A DNA stretch of 64,000 nt from Paenibacillus sp. 1001270B_150601_E10 (GTDB taxonomy: Bacteria; Bacillota; Bacilli; Paenibacillales; Paenibacillaceae): contig NZ_JADMOL010000005.1 in NCBI RefSeq assembly GCF_015558675.1, forward strand, positions 124,652 through 188,651, given 5' to 3'. Positions 39,668 through 48,054 of this stretch are shown one piece after another. The notes under the pieces are model-generated. The model did not search any database. It saw only the letters and a program-made list of their open reading frames with translations, and was not told the DNA's origin. The position numbers and the translations under genes are program-made. The stretch's first letter is position 1. Every line of letters starts with the position of its first letter.

Positions 39668-40552
39668 CTATTCGACAAACAGCGGCTGCGAAAAGGCGCC
39701 GGATCCGCCTTCTAAATACACAGCGAAGCGCACATAGCCTTCATTGCCTGTGCAGCGATACTGAATTTCTTTAAAGCGCCCCGTCTGCTCATGCAGCACC
39801 TTTCCATATCTGCCAAAGACCGTGGCATACTTATACATTCCATCTAATTGGTCGCTGCTGTTCAGCTTAGCCACGATCGTATCGCCTTCAATCTGGATCG
39901 AATCAAAGCCATATCCTGTTGACACATAGAAGCTGCCATTTCGCATCGCATCAAGCACAGCCTTCTGGCAATTCTCCTTCGCTCGCACTACATTCCAAGC
40001 CCTTCGCTCTTGACCATAGGCATGAAAGTCATCGTTTCCAAAGCCCCATACCTTGCGACCGGATGAAAGAACCGCATCCCATTTGTCGAACGCAATATCA
40101 TATTCCGGGTTGCCGTCACCATTGATCACCTCAATCCCCGTATAGGAGGACATCGCAAGCATATCGGAGAGCTTCCAGAACTGAGAGAAATAGCGATTCG
40201 GGTGAACCAGGACGGAAATGCCGCCATGCTGAACGCAGGCTCTGGATAATCGCTCATAGTTGGCTATTGTGAATTCATTCGAGTAATCTTCCATAATCTC
40301 GCGAGGCGGGTCCACAAGAAGCATATGCGCCCTCGGGCTGCTTACCTCGATTGCCTCATACAACGTTGGGATAGAGCTCTCATCGCTATGAACTGTGATC
40401 TGATCATGGTCGGAAATTGCAAAAAAGTCATAGTCATTGTACATGCGGTACACGGTACTTAACGGATGATGACCATCACTGTTGGTCGTATGATTATGAA
40501 AGCTGCCTCGCAGCCACACCCCATCTTGGGCGTACGGATTATGAATGTTCAT
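39668..40552 (-). CDS. PHP domain metallohydrolase
   Basis: A 294-residue protein with a PHP (polymerase and histidinol phosphatase) metal-binding domain: SFHNHTTNSDG (H-x-H), AISDHDQIT, VLVHPNRY and GNDDFHAYG. A C-terminal beta-rich part (about 205-294) follows. PHP enzymes of this class (CehA/McbA- and HisJ-like) hydrolyse phosphoesters or other esters. AGGAGG lies 6 nt before the ATG at 40552. It is 72 bp after the second permease gene and 14 bp before the metallophosphoesterase gene. Confidence 0.88.
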   Translation of the reverse strand: MNIHNPYAQDGVWLRGSFHNHTTNSDGHHPLSTVYRMYNDYDFFAISDHDQITVHSDESSIPTLYEAIEVSSPRAHMLLVDPPREIMEDYSNEFTIANYERLSRACVQHGGISVLVHPNRYFSQFWKLSDMLAMSSYTGIEVINGDGNPEYDIAFDKWDAVLSSGRKVWGFGNDDFHAYGQERRAWNVVRAKENCQKAVLDAMRNGSFYVSTGYGFDSIQIEGDTIVAKLNSSDQLDGMYKYATVFGRYGKVLHEQTGRFKEIQYRCTGNEGYVRFAVYLEGGSGAFSQPLFVE

Positions 40553-40624
40553 CGGAGTCCTCCTATACATGTCTAGCCTGTTGTGCAATATAGAACGCAT
40601 TGCAATACCTATTCGCGCCTGCCG

Positions 40625-41539
40625 TCATTCCTTCATCGAGCCGATCATAACGCCCTTTGCAAAGTACTTTTGCAGGAAGGGATACACGATAACGATCGGC
40701 AGAATGACGATGATGATTGTCGCCATTTTAAGAGAGGTGCCGGTCACTTGAATCTTGTCCAGCATTTGCATTTGCAAAGAGCCCGTTGAGCTCATCAGCG
40801 TATCGGCTAAGGCCTGCTGCTTTGTCAGCATTTCCTGAAGCACGGTCGAGAGCGGCTTCATGTTCTGATCCCGCACATAGAAGGAGCCCGTAAACCAGTC
40901 ATTCCAATGTCCTACGGCATTGAACAATGAGATGGCCGCAATAACCGGTTTGCTCGTCGGCAGGACGATACGGAAGAAGATCCCGAGGTCGCTGCAGCCG
41001 TCAATGCGCGCCGCCTCTTCAAGCCCTTCTGGAATCTGCTCGAAAAAGGAACGCATAATCATCATGTTCCACACGCTGTAAAGTGCGGGAATCACGTATA
41101 CCCAAATGCTGTTTGTCAAATGCAGTTCTTTGAGCACGATGTAGTATGGAATAAGACCGCCGCTAAAGAGCATGGTGAAAAAGACGAAAAACGTGAGCTG
41201 CTTTTGGCCAGGCATCGTCTTGCTCTTCAAGGCATACGCCGCCATGGCGGTTAAGATTACGCTGAGGAAGGTCCCCAGCACCGTGCGGAATATCGAAATC
41301 ATAAAGCCATTTACAATATTGGATTGCCGGAATACTTCCTTAAAGTTGTCCAAGGTGAATTCTCTTGGCCAAAAGTAGATGCCGCCCTTAGCTGCATCCG
41401 TCCCTACATTCAGCGATAACGCCAGCACGTTAAGCGTCGGCAGGATGATAGACAAGCACAGCAGAATGAGCAACGTATAATTGAGCATGGTCATTAGACT
41501 GCCGAAGGCAGTGCCAAGCGACACGGTCGTTTTCTTCAT
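40625..41539 (-). CDS. Carbohydrate-type ABC transporter permease (LplC-like)
   Basis: A 304-residue inner-membrane permease with six helices, of the CUT1/LplC type. The EAA coupling motif is visible (EGLEEAARIDGCSDLGIFFRI quoted in part: EEAARIDGCSD). GGGGGAG lies 5 nt before the ATG at 41539. It partners the LplB-like permease and the lipoprotein upstream. No ATPase gene is in the operon; a shared MsmK/UgpC-type ATPase encoded elsewhere is the usual solution. Confidence 0.92.
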   Translation of the reverse strand: MKKTTVSLGTAFGSLMTMLNYTLLILLCLSIILPTLNVLALSLNVGTDAAKGGIYFWPREFTLDNFKEVFRQSNIVNGFMISIFRTVLGTFLSVILTAMAAYALKSKTMPGQKQLTFFVFFTMLFSGGLIPYYIVLKELHLTNSIWVYVIPALYSVWNMMIMRSFFEQIPEGLEEAARIDGCSDLGIFFRIVLPTSKPVIAAISLFNAVGHWNDWFTGSFYVRDQNMKPLSTVLQEMLTKQQALADTLMSSTGSLQMQMLDKIQVTGTSLKMATIIIVILPIVIVYPFLQKYFAKGVMIGSMKE

Positions 41540-41563
41540 TTCTGCTCCCCCTCTCAAGTTAGC

Positions 41564-41595
41564 GAGAGCCCTCCCACACAGGAGGGAAGGCTCTC
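41564..41595 (-). other. Intercistronic stem-loop after the binding-protein gene
   Basis: GAGAGCC and CCTCC arms (41564-41575) pair with GGAGG and GGCTCTC (41581-41595). There is no T-run on the minus strand. Its place directly after the binding-protein gene fits a stabilising hairpin that leaves more binding protein than permease. Confidence 0.6.
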
Positions 41596-41622
41596 TTTAC
41601 GGAATTTCACTAGATAAAGCAT

Positions 41623-43350
41623 TTAGAACATTAATTTTGTTTTCGGATCCTTGTCCTTTTCTTCTAGCAGCTTGATATAATCCTCCATGCCTGCACTGTT
41701 CAACTGAGCAGCAGCCGCATCGAGAATTGACTTCGCTTCGGTCATGTCCTTCGCGTAGTAAGCGCGGATCAAGCTCTCCTTGTACTTGTCTAGCGCCATC
41801 GTCAGCATAGAGCCCTTCGGGAATTCCCCGATAAACGCAAGCGCTGCATAGCCGTCTCGAAGATCAATATTTTTCTTTTTCTCGTCGTAATTCCAGTATT
41901 CCGCGATCTCAAGCGGACCTTTGTTAATATCCTTATTGACCGATTCGCCGTAGCTAGCTTCTCCAAAGTCAGCCAGGTCGTTCAAATCCGTTCCGCCTAG
42001 GTACCAGCCCCAGTCGTTGCCTACTCCTGCAAACCCAAGCTCTTTTGCTTTAACAGGATCCTTCTCTATCAAATCCAATACTTCTTTCTTCGGTACCGGG
42101 TTGCCGTTCGCATCAAGATCATAATCGCGTCCTTCTAGACCGTACTTCCACAACAGCTTGCCTTCACGGCTCGCTAGGAAGTCAGCTAGCTTGACAATGT
42201 CCTCTGGGTGCTCCGTGGTGGTTGGAATAGACCAAGCGCCGTAGCCGCCCTTGAACGTAGTTGTCATACGATAAGGACCATCGACCGTGTCAAGCGGTCC
42301 AATCGGAAGGTAACGGTTGTCTTTGTTCTCGATATTGTAGTTGTGCATATCGCCAACGATGGCAAAGGAATCATTCAGTACGCCTTCTTTGGCGCGATTC
42401 TCTTCCATAGAGTAGTACTCTGGATGCATCAGCTTTTCCTTGAGCAGCTTCTGCACGAATTCCACGCGCTTCAAGGCGTAATCGGTCTGGCTCTCATGAA
42501 GAATGTTGCCGTCCTTGTCGCGGCCAAAGCCTTCGCCGTTGAAGCCTGTCCATACAAGGTCGCTGTACAAGCCGCTGCGGTCGATCCCGCCCCAGACTGT
42601 CGGCCCAATCGGATAGACTTCTTTCCCATTCTTGTCCTTGAAGTTGCCGGCTTTAATCTTCTTTGCGAGCTCATACAACTGCCCGGAAGTCGTAATCGTG
42701 CGTGGGTCCACACCAAGCGCATCCGCAATATCCTTGCGAATATATGGACCGGATACATACTTCCTCACCTCATAGCCGCCTTCGCGTGGAATGTTCAAGT
42801 GGGCAACATAGGCAGAACCGTTGAATTCCGGTCGGAACATGACGCCGTACTGGGTATCCAGCGGCAGGTAGCCCTCCTCGGTGTACTTCTTATAGATCTT
42901 CGAATCCTTTAATAACGGAGCGAGATCATGGAACATCTCTTCACGCGCGGCCTTATTGATCATCTCCATCTCGGGGCGACCGCTGTGATTAAGATAATAG
43001 GCGATAAAGTCCGGCAGGTCTCCAGCTGCAAGACCTGCCGCAAGCGCCTTTTGCGAGCCGTCATGGCCAACGGCTTGCAGTTCAAGTTCAATGCCCGTCA
43101 TTTCCTTCAGCTTCGCTGCAATCTCCGGGTTCATCCCCTCTGTCACATCGCTGCCCATGAAGACAAGCCCCTTGATCTTGCGATCTGCAATCCAAGTGGA
43201 CGGCTTGCCTGCCGCCTGCTCCGCAGAACCAGATCCGCTAGCGCCTGTCTTGCCTGCCTCGCCAGAGGTGCTGCAGGCGGTTAGCAGCATCGACACGACG
43301 AGCGTCAGCGCCATCCATTTGGACCAGATAAGCATACGTTTGTGAGACAT
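41623..43350 (-). CDS. ABC transporter substrate-binding lipoprotein (LplA-like)
   Basis: A 575-residue extracellular solute-binding protein. The signal peptide ends at the lipobox MLLTAC, so it is lipid-anchored. It is longer than typical sugar-binding proteins (about 430), which is usual for LplA-type proteins of Paenibacillus. The body includes GIELELQAVGHDGSQKALAAG quoted in part (AVGHDGSQKALAAG) and DWGWYLGGTDLND. The ligand is unknown. AAAGGAG precedes the ATG. It lies between the two permease genes. Confidence 0.92.
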   Translation of the reverse strand: MSHKRMLIWSKWMALTLVVSMLLTACSTSGEAGKTGASGSGSAEQAAGKPSTWIADRKIKGLVFMGSDVTEGMNPEIAAKLKEMTGIELELQAVGHDGSQKALAAGLAAGDLPDFIAYYLNHSGRPEMEMINKAAREEMFHDLAPLLKDSKIYKKYTEEGYLPLDTQYGVMFRPEFNGSAYVAHLNIPREGGYEVRKYVSGPYIRKDIADALGVDPRTITTSGQLYELAKKIKAGNFKDKNGKEVYPIGPTVWGGIDRSGLYSDLVWTGFNGEGFGRDKDGNILHESQTDYALKRVEFVQKLLKEKLMHPEYYSMEENRAKEGVLNDSFAIVGDMHNYNIENKDNRYLPIGPLDTVDGPYRMTTTFKGGYGAWSIPTTTEHPEDIVKLADFLASREGKLLWKYGLEGRDYDLDANGNPVPKKEVLDLIEKDPVKAKELGFAGVGNDWGWYLGGTDLNDLADFGEASYGESVNKDINKGPLEIAEYWNYDEKKKNIDLRDGYAALAFIGEFPKGSMLTMALDKYKESLIRAYYAKDMTEAKSILDAAAAQLNSAGMEDYIKLLEEKDKDPKTKLMF

Positions 43351-43430
43351 GTTCTTCTCTCCTTTTGAACCGTACTGAATACGTTCATTGTTTTTATTGC
43401 CCGCAGGGCAGAATGGAATTGCTCATCGTC

Positions 43431-44402
43431 CTACCACAAGGACGATTGGAACCACTTTTTCGCCACTTTGTTTACGGTTAAGACTAGGATCAAGCCTACA
43501 ATCCCCTGCATCATGCCAATGGCGGTACCAAAGCCAAACTGTCCGCTTTCAAGCCCCATATAAATAATGTAGGTGTCGAGAATTTCTGAGACATTCATAT
43601 TTCCCGGCGTCTTTAACAGATAGATCTGATCAAAGCCGGCCGATAGAATATTGCCTAGCGACAGAATGAACAAGACAATAATGGTGGAGCGAATGCCCGG
43701 AAGCGTAATATGCCAGATTTGGCGCCATTTGTTCGCCCCATCAATCTTAGCCGCTTCATACAGGGAAGGATTAATGCCCACGATTGCAGCAAAGTAGATG
43801 ATCGAGCTCCAGCCCACATCCTTCCATATGTAGCTCCAGAACATAATGGGATAGAACGCATTCTCCTCCATCAGGAAGAAGGTGCTGCCGTCACCGCCGA
43901 ACCATTCGATAACCTGATTAACAAGACCAGTATCCGGCGCCAAGATCCGCTGCAGCATCCCTACCACAATGACCCATGAGAAGAAGTGCGGCAGATAGGC
44001 CACTCCCTGAAAGAGGTTGCGAAGCTTTGAGTTCTTCACCTCATTGAACATGAGCGCGAGAATAATAGGGAACGGCATCGCCAGGAATACCTTCATCCCG
44101 CTAATGATAAGCGTGTTGCGAATCAGCTGCAGGCTTTGCGGGTCCTGAAAAAACATCTCGAAGTACGTGAGTCCGATCCACGGACTTCCGAATATGCCTT
44201 TGTTGAACTGGTATTCCTTAAAAGCAAGCACAAGCCCAGCCATCGGAATATAGGAAAAGATAATAAAAAATATAATACAGGGCAGCAGTAGCAAATATAG
44301 CTGGTAATGCGTCAGCACTCGCTTCCATAGCCGCGAACGCTCTCGCTTCGATGAGTAGCCCCCCGACAGGGATGGCTTGACCACCGCCGTGTCTTTTGCC
44401 AT
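43431..44402 (-). CDS. ABC transporter permease (LplB-like)
   Basis: A 323-residue permease with six helices, of the LplB type, with the EAA loop motif YEAAKIDGANKWRQIWHITLPG (in part). The basic N-terminus (KRERSRLWKRVLTHYQLYLL) is characteristic of this family. AAGGAGGGG lies 8 nt before the ATG at 44402, so a longer frame from 44441 is rejected. It is 31 bp after the glycerophosphodiesterase-like gene and 80 bp before the binding-protein gene. Confidence 0.92.
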   Translation of the reverse strand: MAKDTAVVKPSLSGGYSSKRERSRLWKRVLTHYQLYLLLLPCIIFFIIFSYIPMAGLVLAFKEYQFNKGIFGSPWIGLTYFEMFFQDPQSLQLIRNTLIISGMKVFLAMPFPIILALMFNEVKNSKLRNLFQGVAYLPHFFSWVIVVGMLQRILAPDTGLVNQVIEWFGGDGSTFFLMEENAFYPIMFWSYIWKDVGWSSIIYFAAIVGINPSLYEAAKIDGANKWRQIWHITLPGIRSTIIVLFILSLGNILSAGFDQIYLLKTPGNMNVSEILDTYIIYMGLESGQFGFGTAIGMMQGIVGLILVLTVNKVAKKWFQSSLW

Positions 44403-44433
44403 TTTGCGATCCCCTCCTTCTTGCTGTTCAGAT

Positions 44434-45168
44434 TCAAACACCTCTCACCCTTGCTGCGTGTTTCAGTTGCTGCAGCAACGCTGGCTTCATTGTCGTGATG
44501 CTGTCTACATGCAGAGCCATCAACTGCCTCATTCGTTCCTCTTCATTTACCGTATAGACCGACACGAAGAGGTTATAGGCGTGTGCAATCTCTACAAACG
44601 AAGGAGTAACCATGGCCTCATGAAGATTGATGCCGCAGTAGCCTGCTTCCCTTGCCTGCTTGCAAAATGATTCGATCTCCCATTGATCAGCCCAAGCCCC
44701 CATAATCAGGGTCATCGGAGCATTCAACAGCAACGAGATCCCCGCTGTGTCCACTTCAATTCCTTCTGTCGAGCCTGTGATGTACACCAGATGCTCTGCG
44801 CCGACTGCTTTCACTAAGCTCAGCGTTGGGTTAACGGCCTGTCCATTTTTAATATCCAGATTGAGCCTCATTCCTCTTCGCAGCGCTTCATGGAGGATAT
44901 CCTCCAGCTTTACAAGCTCATATTCGGTATAGGGAGCACCTAATCGTGCTCGAAGCGGCAGCTGTTGGAGCTCGTCCACTCCATGCTGGTCTAACAGGAT
45001 GGAGTGATCATGCAGCAGAATCGGCTCCTGCTTGCAGGTCACCCGAATATCCATTTCCGCGATATCCGCTTGTATGGAGCATGCCTCCATGAAGGAAGGC
45101 CAAGTGTTAGCTGGCGCTTGTCCCGAGCCCGTATGGGCTGTTACGAGTGGTAATGCGTTATTGCTCAA
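44434..45168 (-). CDS. Glycerophosphodiester phosphodiesterase-like protein
   Basis: A 244-residue TIM-barrel protein of the GDPD family, first gene of the operon. The metal-binding pair EMDIR and the second catalytic His region LLHDHSI are present. However, the usual HRG motif reads AHTGSG (Arg replaced by Thr), the PENT motif reads PANT, and the third metal acid is Asp (LNLDIK), so activity or specificity may differ from standard GDPDs. GAGGTGA lies just before the TTG at 45168. An ATG at 45198 gives a longer protein but has no ribosome site. It is cytoplasmic. Confidence 0.8.
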   Translation of the reverse strand: MSNNALPLVTAHTGSGQAPANTWPSFMEACSIQADIAEMDIRVTCKQEPILLHDHSILLDQHGVDELQQLPLRARLGAPYTEYELVKLEDILHEALRRGMRLNLDIKNGQAVNPTLSLVKAVGAEHLVYITGSTEGIEVDTAGISLLLNAPMTLIMGAWADQWEIESFCKQAREAGYCGINLHEAMVTPSFVEIAHAYNLFVSVYTVNEEERMRQLMALHVDSITTMKPALLQQLKHAARVRGV

Positions 45169-45198
45169 GAAGCTCACCTCGATTTGGTTACCCGTCAT

Positions 45199-45599
45199 GA
45201 TGAATCCGTTTGTTTGTTGCCTGTTGTTGTGATGTCTTTACTTTAAAATGAGAATGTTTTCGTGATATCAACGGGATATTAATGTTTTTTTAAGTGGGGT
45301 TGTCTGTGTTTATATGGAAATCATTTCAACTGAAGGTGTTGACGCTGCTTGCAACGAGGGTACCATGTGGTTTGTTGTGGGATTTAAACTAAAAGACCGT
45401 GCCATATAGCTAGAATAATTCACCTTTTGTGTTCGATCACATAAATCACCTTCTCAATCATGCTCTGATTAATACTAGTTTTCGCTTGATATAGTGCATC
45501 ATCTTAAAGATCCCCACGGTATGAAAAGCAACGACAATAAACCACATGAGTTATTTCACTAACATGTGGCGTAAGACTTATCTTATATAGAATCACCAT
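45199..45599. other. Upstream region of the phosphodiesterase operon, mixed debris
   Basis: About 400 nt without a supported gene. The part next to 45199 should hold the operon promoter (minus strand). Around 45420-45560 the minus strand gives a broken frame (ALYQAKTSINQSMIEK) that may be a decayed transposase, but I cannot identify it. Confidence 0.35.
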
Positions 45600-46049
45600 T
45601 CTAATTTTTGATAAAAAACTCACATGGAGTGATAACAATGACATCTATATTCCTAGTTCGGAATGGTTCATCATGGCTAGAATTTTTGTTCTTCATACTA
45701 ACTCATCGATCCCCTCTCTCCTTTAAGTTCAGCCCTTCCGGTTTCCGCCGTCCCGCACTTCCGTACTATGGTCGTCTGCTGACACCTGTGGATTCAGAGC
45801 GACCTCTCGATTGCAGTTACGAAGTTACTTCGCTCTTTTCCACAGATCTCTCCAGATTAGGACTTCATTTTTCTGCCCGCAGCCACTGGGGTTTACATGA
45901 TTAGCCTTTGGTGACTTTGGATTTTATCATGTTATGGTGACTCGTCCGGCTAATCCTGCCTTGATCCCAGTTCGTGTACCTTGGCTCATGCATTTGCATC
46001 CAGCTTCCTTCAGATTCCACTTTGCAGTAGACGCCCATGCTGGGCGTAC
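45600..46049 (-). mobile_element. Probable group II intron remnant (5' part)
   Basis: Read on the minus strand from 46049, the sequence begins GTACGCCCAGCATGGGCG, close to the GTGCG start and first stem of bacterial group II introns, and continues as a GC-balanced, hairpin-rich RNA-like stretch. Near 45720 comes GGAAACCGGAAGGGCTGAAC followed by AAAGGAGAG and an ATG, as in the leader of an intron-encoded reverse transcriptase. The frame then runs out within about 30 codons. No RT domain remains, so this is a truncated copy. Confidence 0.45.
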
Positions 46050-46119
46050 ATAAGAAAGGATTTCAAAATTTATTAAACTCCCTTTAAGATTTATAGTCTC
46101 TTAATCTAAATTACTTTGT

Positions 46120-46590
46120 TTATTTTAATAATTTTGCTTCATAAAACAGTTCAATATTTGCACCAATGTAGTAACCGTTTACGACTTTTAATTTATATTT
46201 GTTTTGCTTTCCTTCTAAAATAATTTCTTTAATTTTCTCATCGCTTGTTTTTCCTATTGTCAACGGAATGACATACCTAGACTCAGTTTGGTAATCAAAT
46301 TGCATAAATTTCCCATGGAATGGGGACATCCCTTGATACCAACTGTATCCTTTATCAGAAGCAGTTACACTTCCTACTCCAACAGCGTCCGCATCATTTA
46401 ATTTATAAAGCACTATAATTTCATTATCAATAGATAGTCTTTGTAGTTCATGAGAATCTTGATCCAGTAACCCTTGTTGAATAGCATCATTTGCAGTATC
46501 ATACCAAATCCGCTCTACCACAATATTACAACTTGACAAAAATAGTACTAAAATGAACAAAAGGGTAGCTAGTTTAATATTTTTTATCAT
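46120..46590 (-). CDS. Small AT-rich lipoprotein of unknown function
   Basis: A 156-residue lipoprotein: a short basic start, a hydrophobic helix and the lipobox LSSC (lipidated Cys about residue 21). The mature part shows alternating strands (YVIPLTIGKTSDEKIKEIIL) and no domain I recognise. AGGAG lies 9 nt before the ATG at 46590, so a longer frame from 46629 is rejected. The base composition is clearly more AT-rich than the flanking operons, which points to horizontal acquisition. It is divergent from the secreted-protein gene at 46674. Confidence 0.75.
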   Translation of the reverse strand: MIKNIKLATLLFILVLFLSSCNIVVERIWYDTANDAIQQGLLDQDSHELQRLSIDNEIIVLYKLNDADAVGVGSVTASDKGYSWYQGMSPFHGKFMQFDYQTESRYVIPLTIGKTSDEKIKEIILEGKQNKYKLKVVNGYYIGANIELFYEAKLLK

Positions 46591-46673
46591 TAATATATCT
46601 CCTAATATTTTACATTTAATATAATTCATTGTAACATAAAATGGAATATAATTCTAGATGTGGAGGTTGAAAA

Positions 46674-47441
46674 ATGAAACGTGTTAGTGCATTTATTATC
46701 ATGATTTTTCTTATTTTTAGTCTAGGCTCTGTAGTTAATGCAAGCGCTTCCTCTTCTAAAGTGGAGGAAAATACTTATCGTGTTTCAGGATCGGGAGAAC
46801 AAGTTTTAGCAGTATATGAAATTGGTCTTGATGGAGTTTTAGTAGAAGTACCTATTGAAGTTTATAAAGCTGAAATGGAAAAAGAAACTAAAGAACAGGC
46901 TAGGTTAGTTAGAGAGATATTACAAGCAGATTCATCACTTGGGAACTCAGTATTTGGGAACTCTGCCATTTCACCATTAGGTGTAATAATTACCAAATAT
47001 TACACGTATGAAAGCCTAAATACTTTTGATTTTCATCGGAGTCCTGTAAAAGTTAGTAATGCAATTAATTGTAACAGCACAACGGAATGCCCAATTACTA
47101 CACAATGGTCTGAAACTGTGACACATTCCTTATCTGCTACTATTGATACGTCTGAAAAAATACAGGCAATACAACTCGGGGCTGGTTATAATTATTCATC
47201 TGCTAAATCAAAACTCCTATCGTACACACTTCCTGTACCTGTAGGAAAAAGAGCATACGTAGGATTTCAACCAAAAGTAAGACAGGATTATGGTTCCTTA
47301 AAATATTGGGATAGATTCGGAAATAATATTACTCTAATTAGTTCAGTATCAGCTTCTACAACTTATCCATTAAAAAATGGTGATGGAACAGCCCAAGGCT
47401 ATTATCTACTTATCGACGATGTAACAAACCAGCCATTATAA
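46674..47441 (+). CDS. Secreted protein of unknown function, beta-rich
   Basis: A 255-residue exported protein with a clean signal peptide (MKRVSAFIIMIFLIF, cleavage after NASA). The C-terminal half is rich in Ser/Thr and alternating hydrophobic residues (QWSETVTHSLSATI, IQLGAGYNYSSAKS, YTLPVPVGKRAYVGF), a style found in secreted beta-barrel pore-formers and bacteriocin-like proteins. No family is recognised. Two Cys (CNSTTEC) could form a disulfide. GGAGG precedes the ATG. It is AT-rich and flanked by mobile-element debris, so it is probably acquired. Confidence 0.72.
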   Translation: MKRVSAFIIMIFLIFSLGSVVNASASSSKVEENTYRVSGSGEQVLAVYEIGLDGVLVEVPIEVYKAEMEKETKEQARLVREILQADSSLGNSVFGNSAISPLGVIITKYYTYESLNTFDFHRSPVKVSNAINCNSTTECPITTQWSETVTHSLSATIDTSEKIQAIQLGAGYNYSSAKSKLLSYTLPVPVGKRAYVGFQPKVRQDYGSLKYWDRFGNNITLISSVSASTTYPLKNGDGTAQGYYLLIDDVTNQPL

Positions 47442-47444
47442 ACA

Positions 47445-47749
47445 TACATTTATTAAAAAGCTCCGTTGGAGATGGGGGACTAACCCCCTAAAGTGAGACA
47501 AATCAAAACACCTTCAAGAGAGTGAACCCATGTCGTAAGATATGGAGATAACCTTGGAGGTGTTTTTGCATTGGCAACTAGAGTGAGCTACCCAGTGGAA
47601 GTAAAATTGAAAGCAATCGAAATGAGATTAGCTGGTATTCCTGTGAAAGAAGTAATGAAGGAGCTAAATATCTTGAAAGGTATTTTGATCCCGTCTCATA
47701 AACGGGGGTCAGTCCCAGATTTCTCCTATGGAGTTTTTTAATAAATGTA
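47445..47749. mobile_element. IS3-derived miniature element with ~45-bp terminal inverted repeats
   Basis: The left end reads TACATTTATTAAAAAGCTCC, then GGAGA and GGGGACTAACCCCC (47445 to about 47491). The right end, reverse-complemented, reads TACATTTATTAAAAAACTCC, then GGAGA and GGGACTGACCCCC (47703-47749). The 305-bp element encloses only the first codons of an IS3-type orfA. It looks like an internally deleted, MITE-like derivative. Confidence 0.65.
47571..47741 (+). pseudogene. IS3-family transposase OrfA, truncated
   Basis: From a TTG at 47571 the frame reads ATRVSYPVEVKLKAIEMRLA and continues with VKEVMKELNI, the helix-turn-helix start of OrfA proteins of the IS3 family. The match stops after about 35 codons. 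The rest (ILIPSHKRG onwards) is read from the element's right inverted repeat, so the gene is an internal-deletion remnant and cannot transpose by itself. Confidence 0.75.
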
Positions 47750-47971
47750 AATAATTTGTATAATTGCACTCAAATTTTAATTATCATAAAGATGATTATC
47801 AACCGGCTCCGATCCACAAAGAGTGTTTAAAAAGAACATTCTAAATAATGAGTAATATTTGACACTTAATAGCAGATACTGATTCTCGAGATGAACATTA
47901 AAATTCAGGTATAAATTATTAATTGCCCTGATCCATAAAAAAGGGGCCTAAATACTATTCCAAGTAAACTG
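47750..47971. other. AT-rich spacer between IS remnants
   Basis: No gene or clear structure is seen; the sequence is strongly AT-rich and probably decayed insertion-sequence DNA. Confidence 0.4.
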
Positions 47972-48019
47972 GTACCCATAGACTGGACACTTTGAAAAAG
48001 GTGTCCAGTCTATGGGTAC
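47972..48019. repeat. Perfect 19-bp inverted repeat, probable IS end
   Basis: GTACCCATAGACTGGACAC (47972-47990), a 10-nt loop, then the exact complement (48001-48019). TGGACAC is typical of IS3/IS150-type ends, and a decayed OrfA begins 36 nt downstream. TTTTTG follows, so it could also act as a terminator. Confidence 0.6.
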
Positions 48020-48054
48020 TTTTTGTATGCTGGAGAAGCAACGGAGGGGACAAC

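Noticed and set aside
45608-45904. A 98-codon plus-strand frame with Pro-rich content
   Set aside because: It is antisense to the probable group II intron RNA; the composition reflects RNA stems, not protein.
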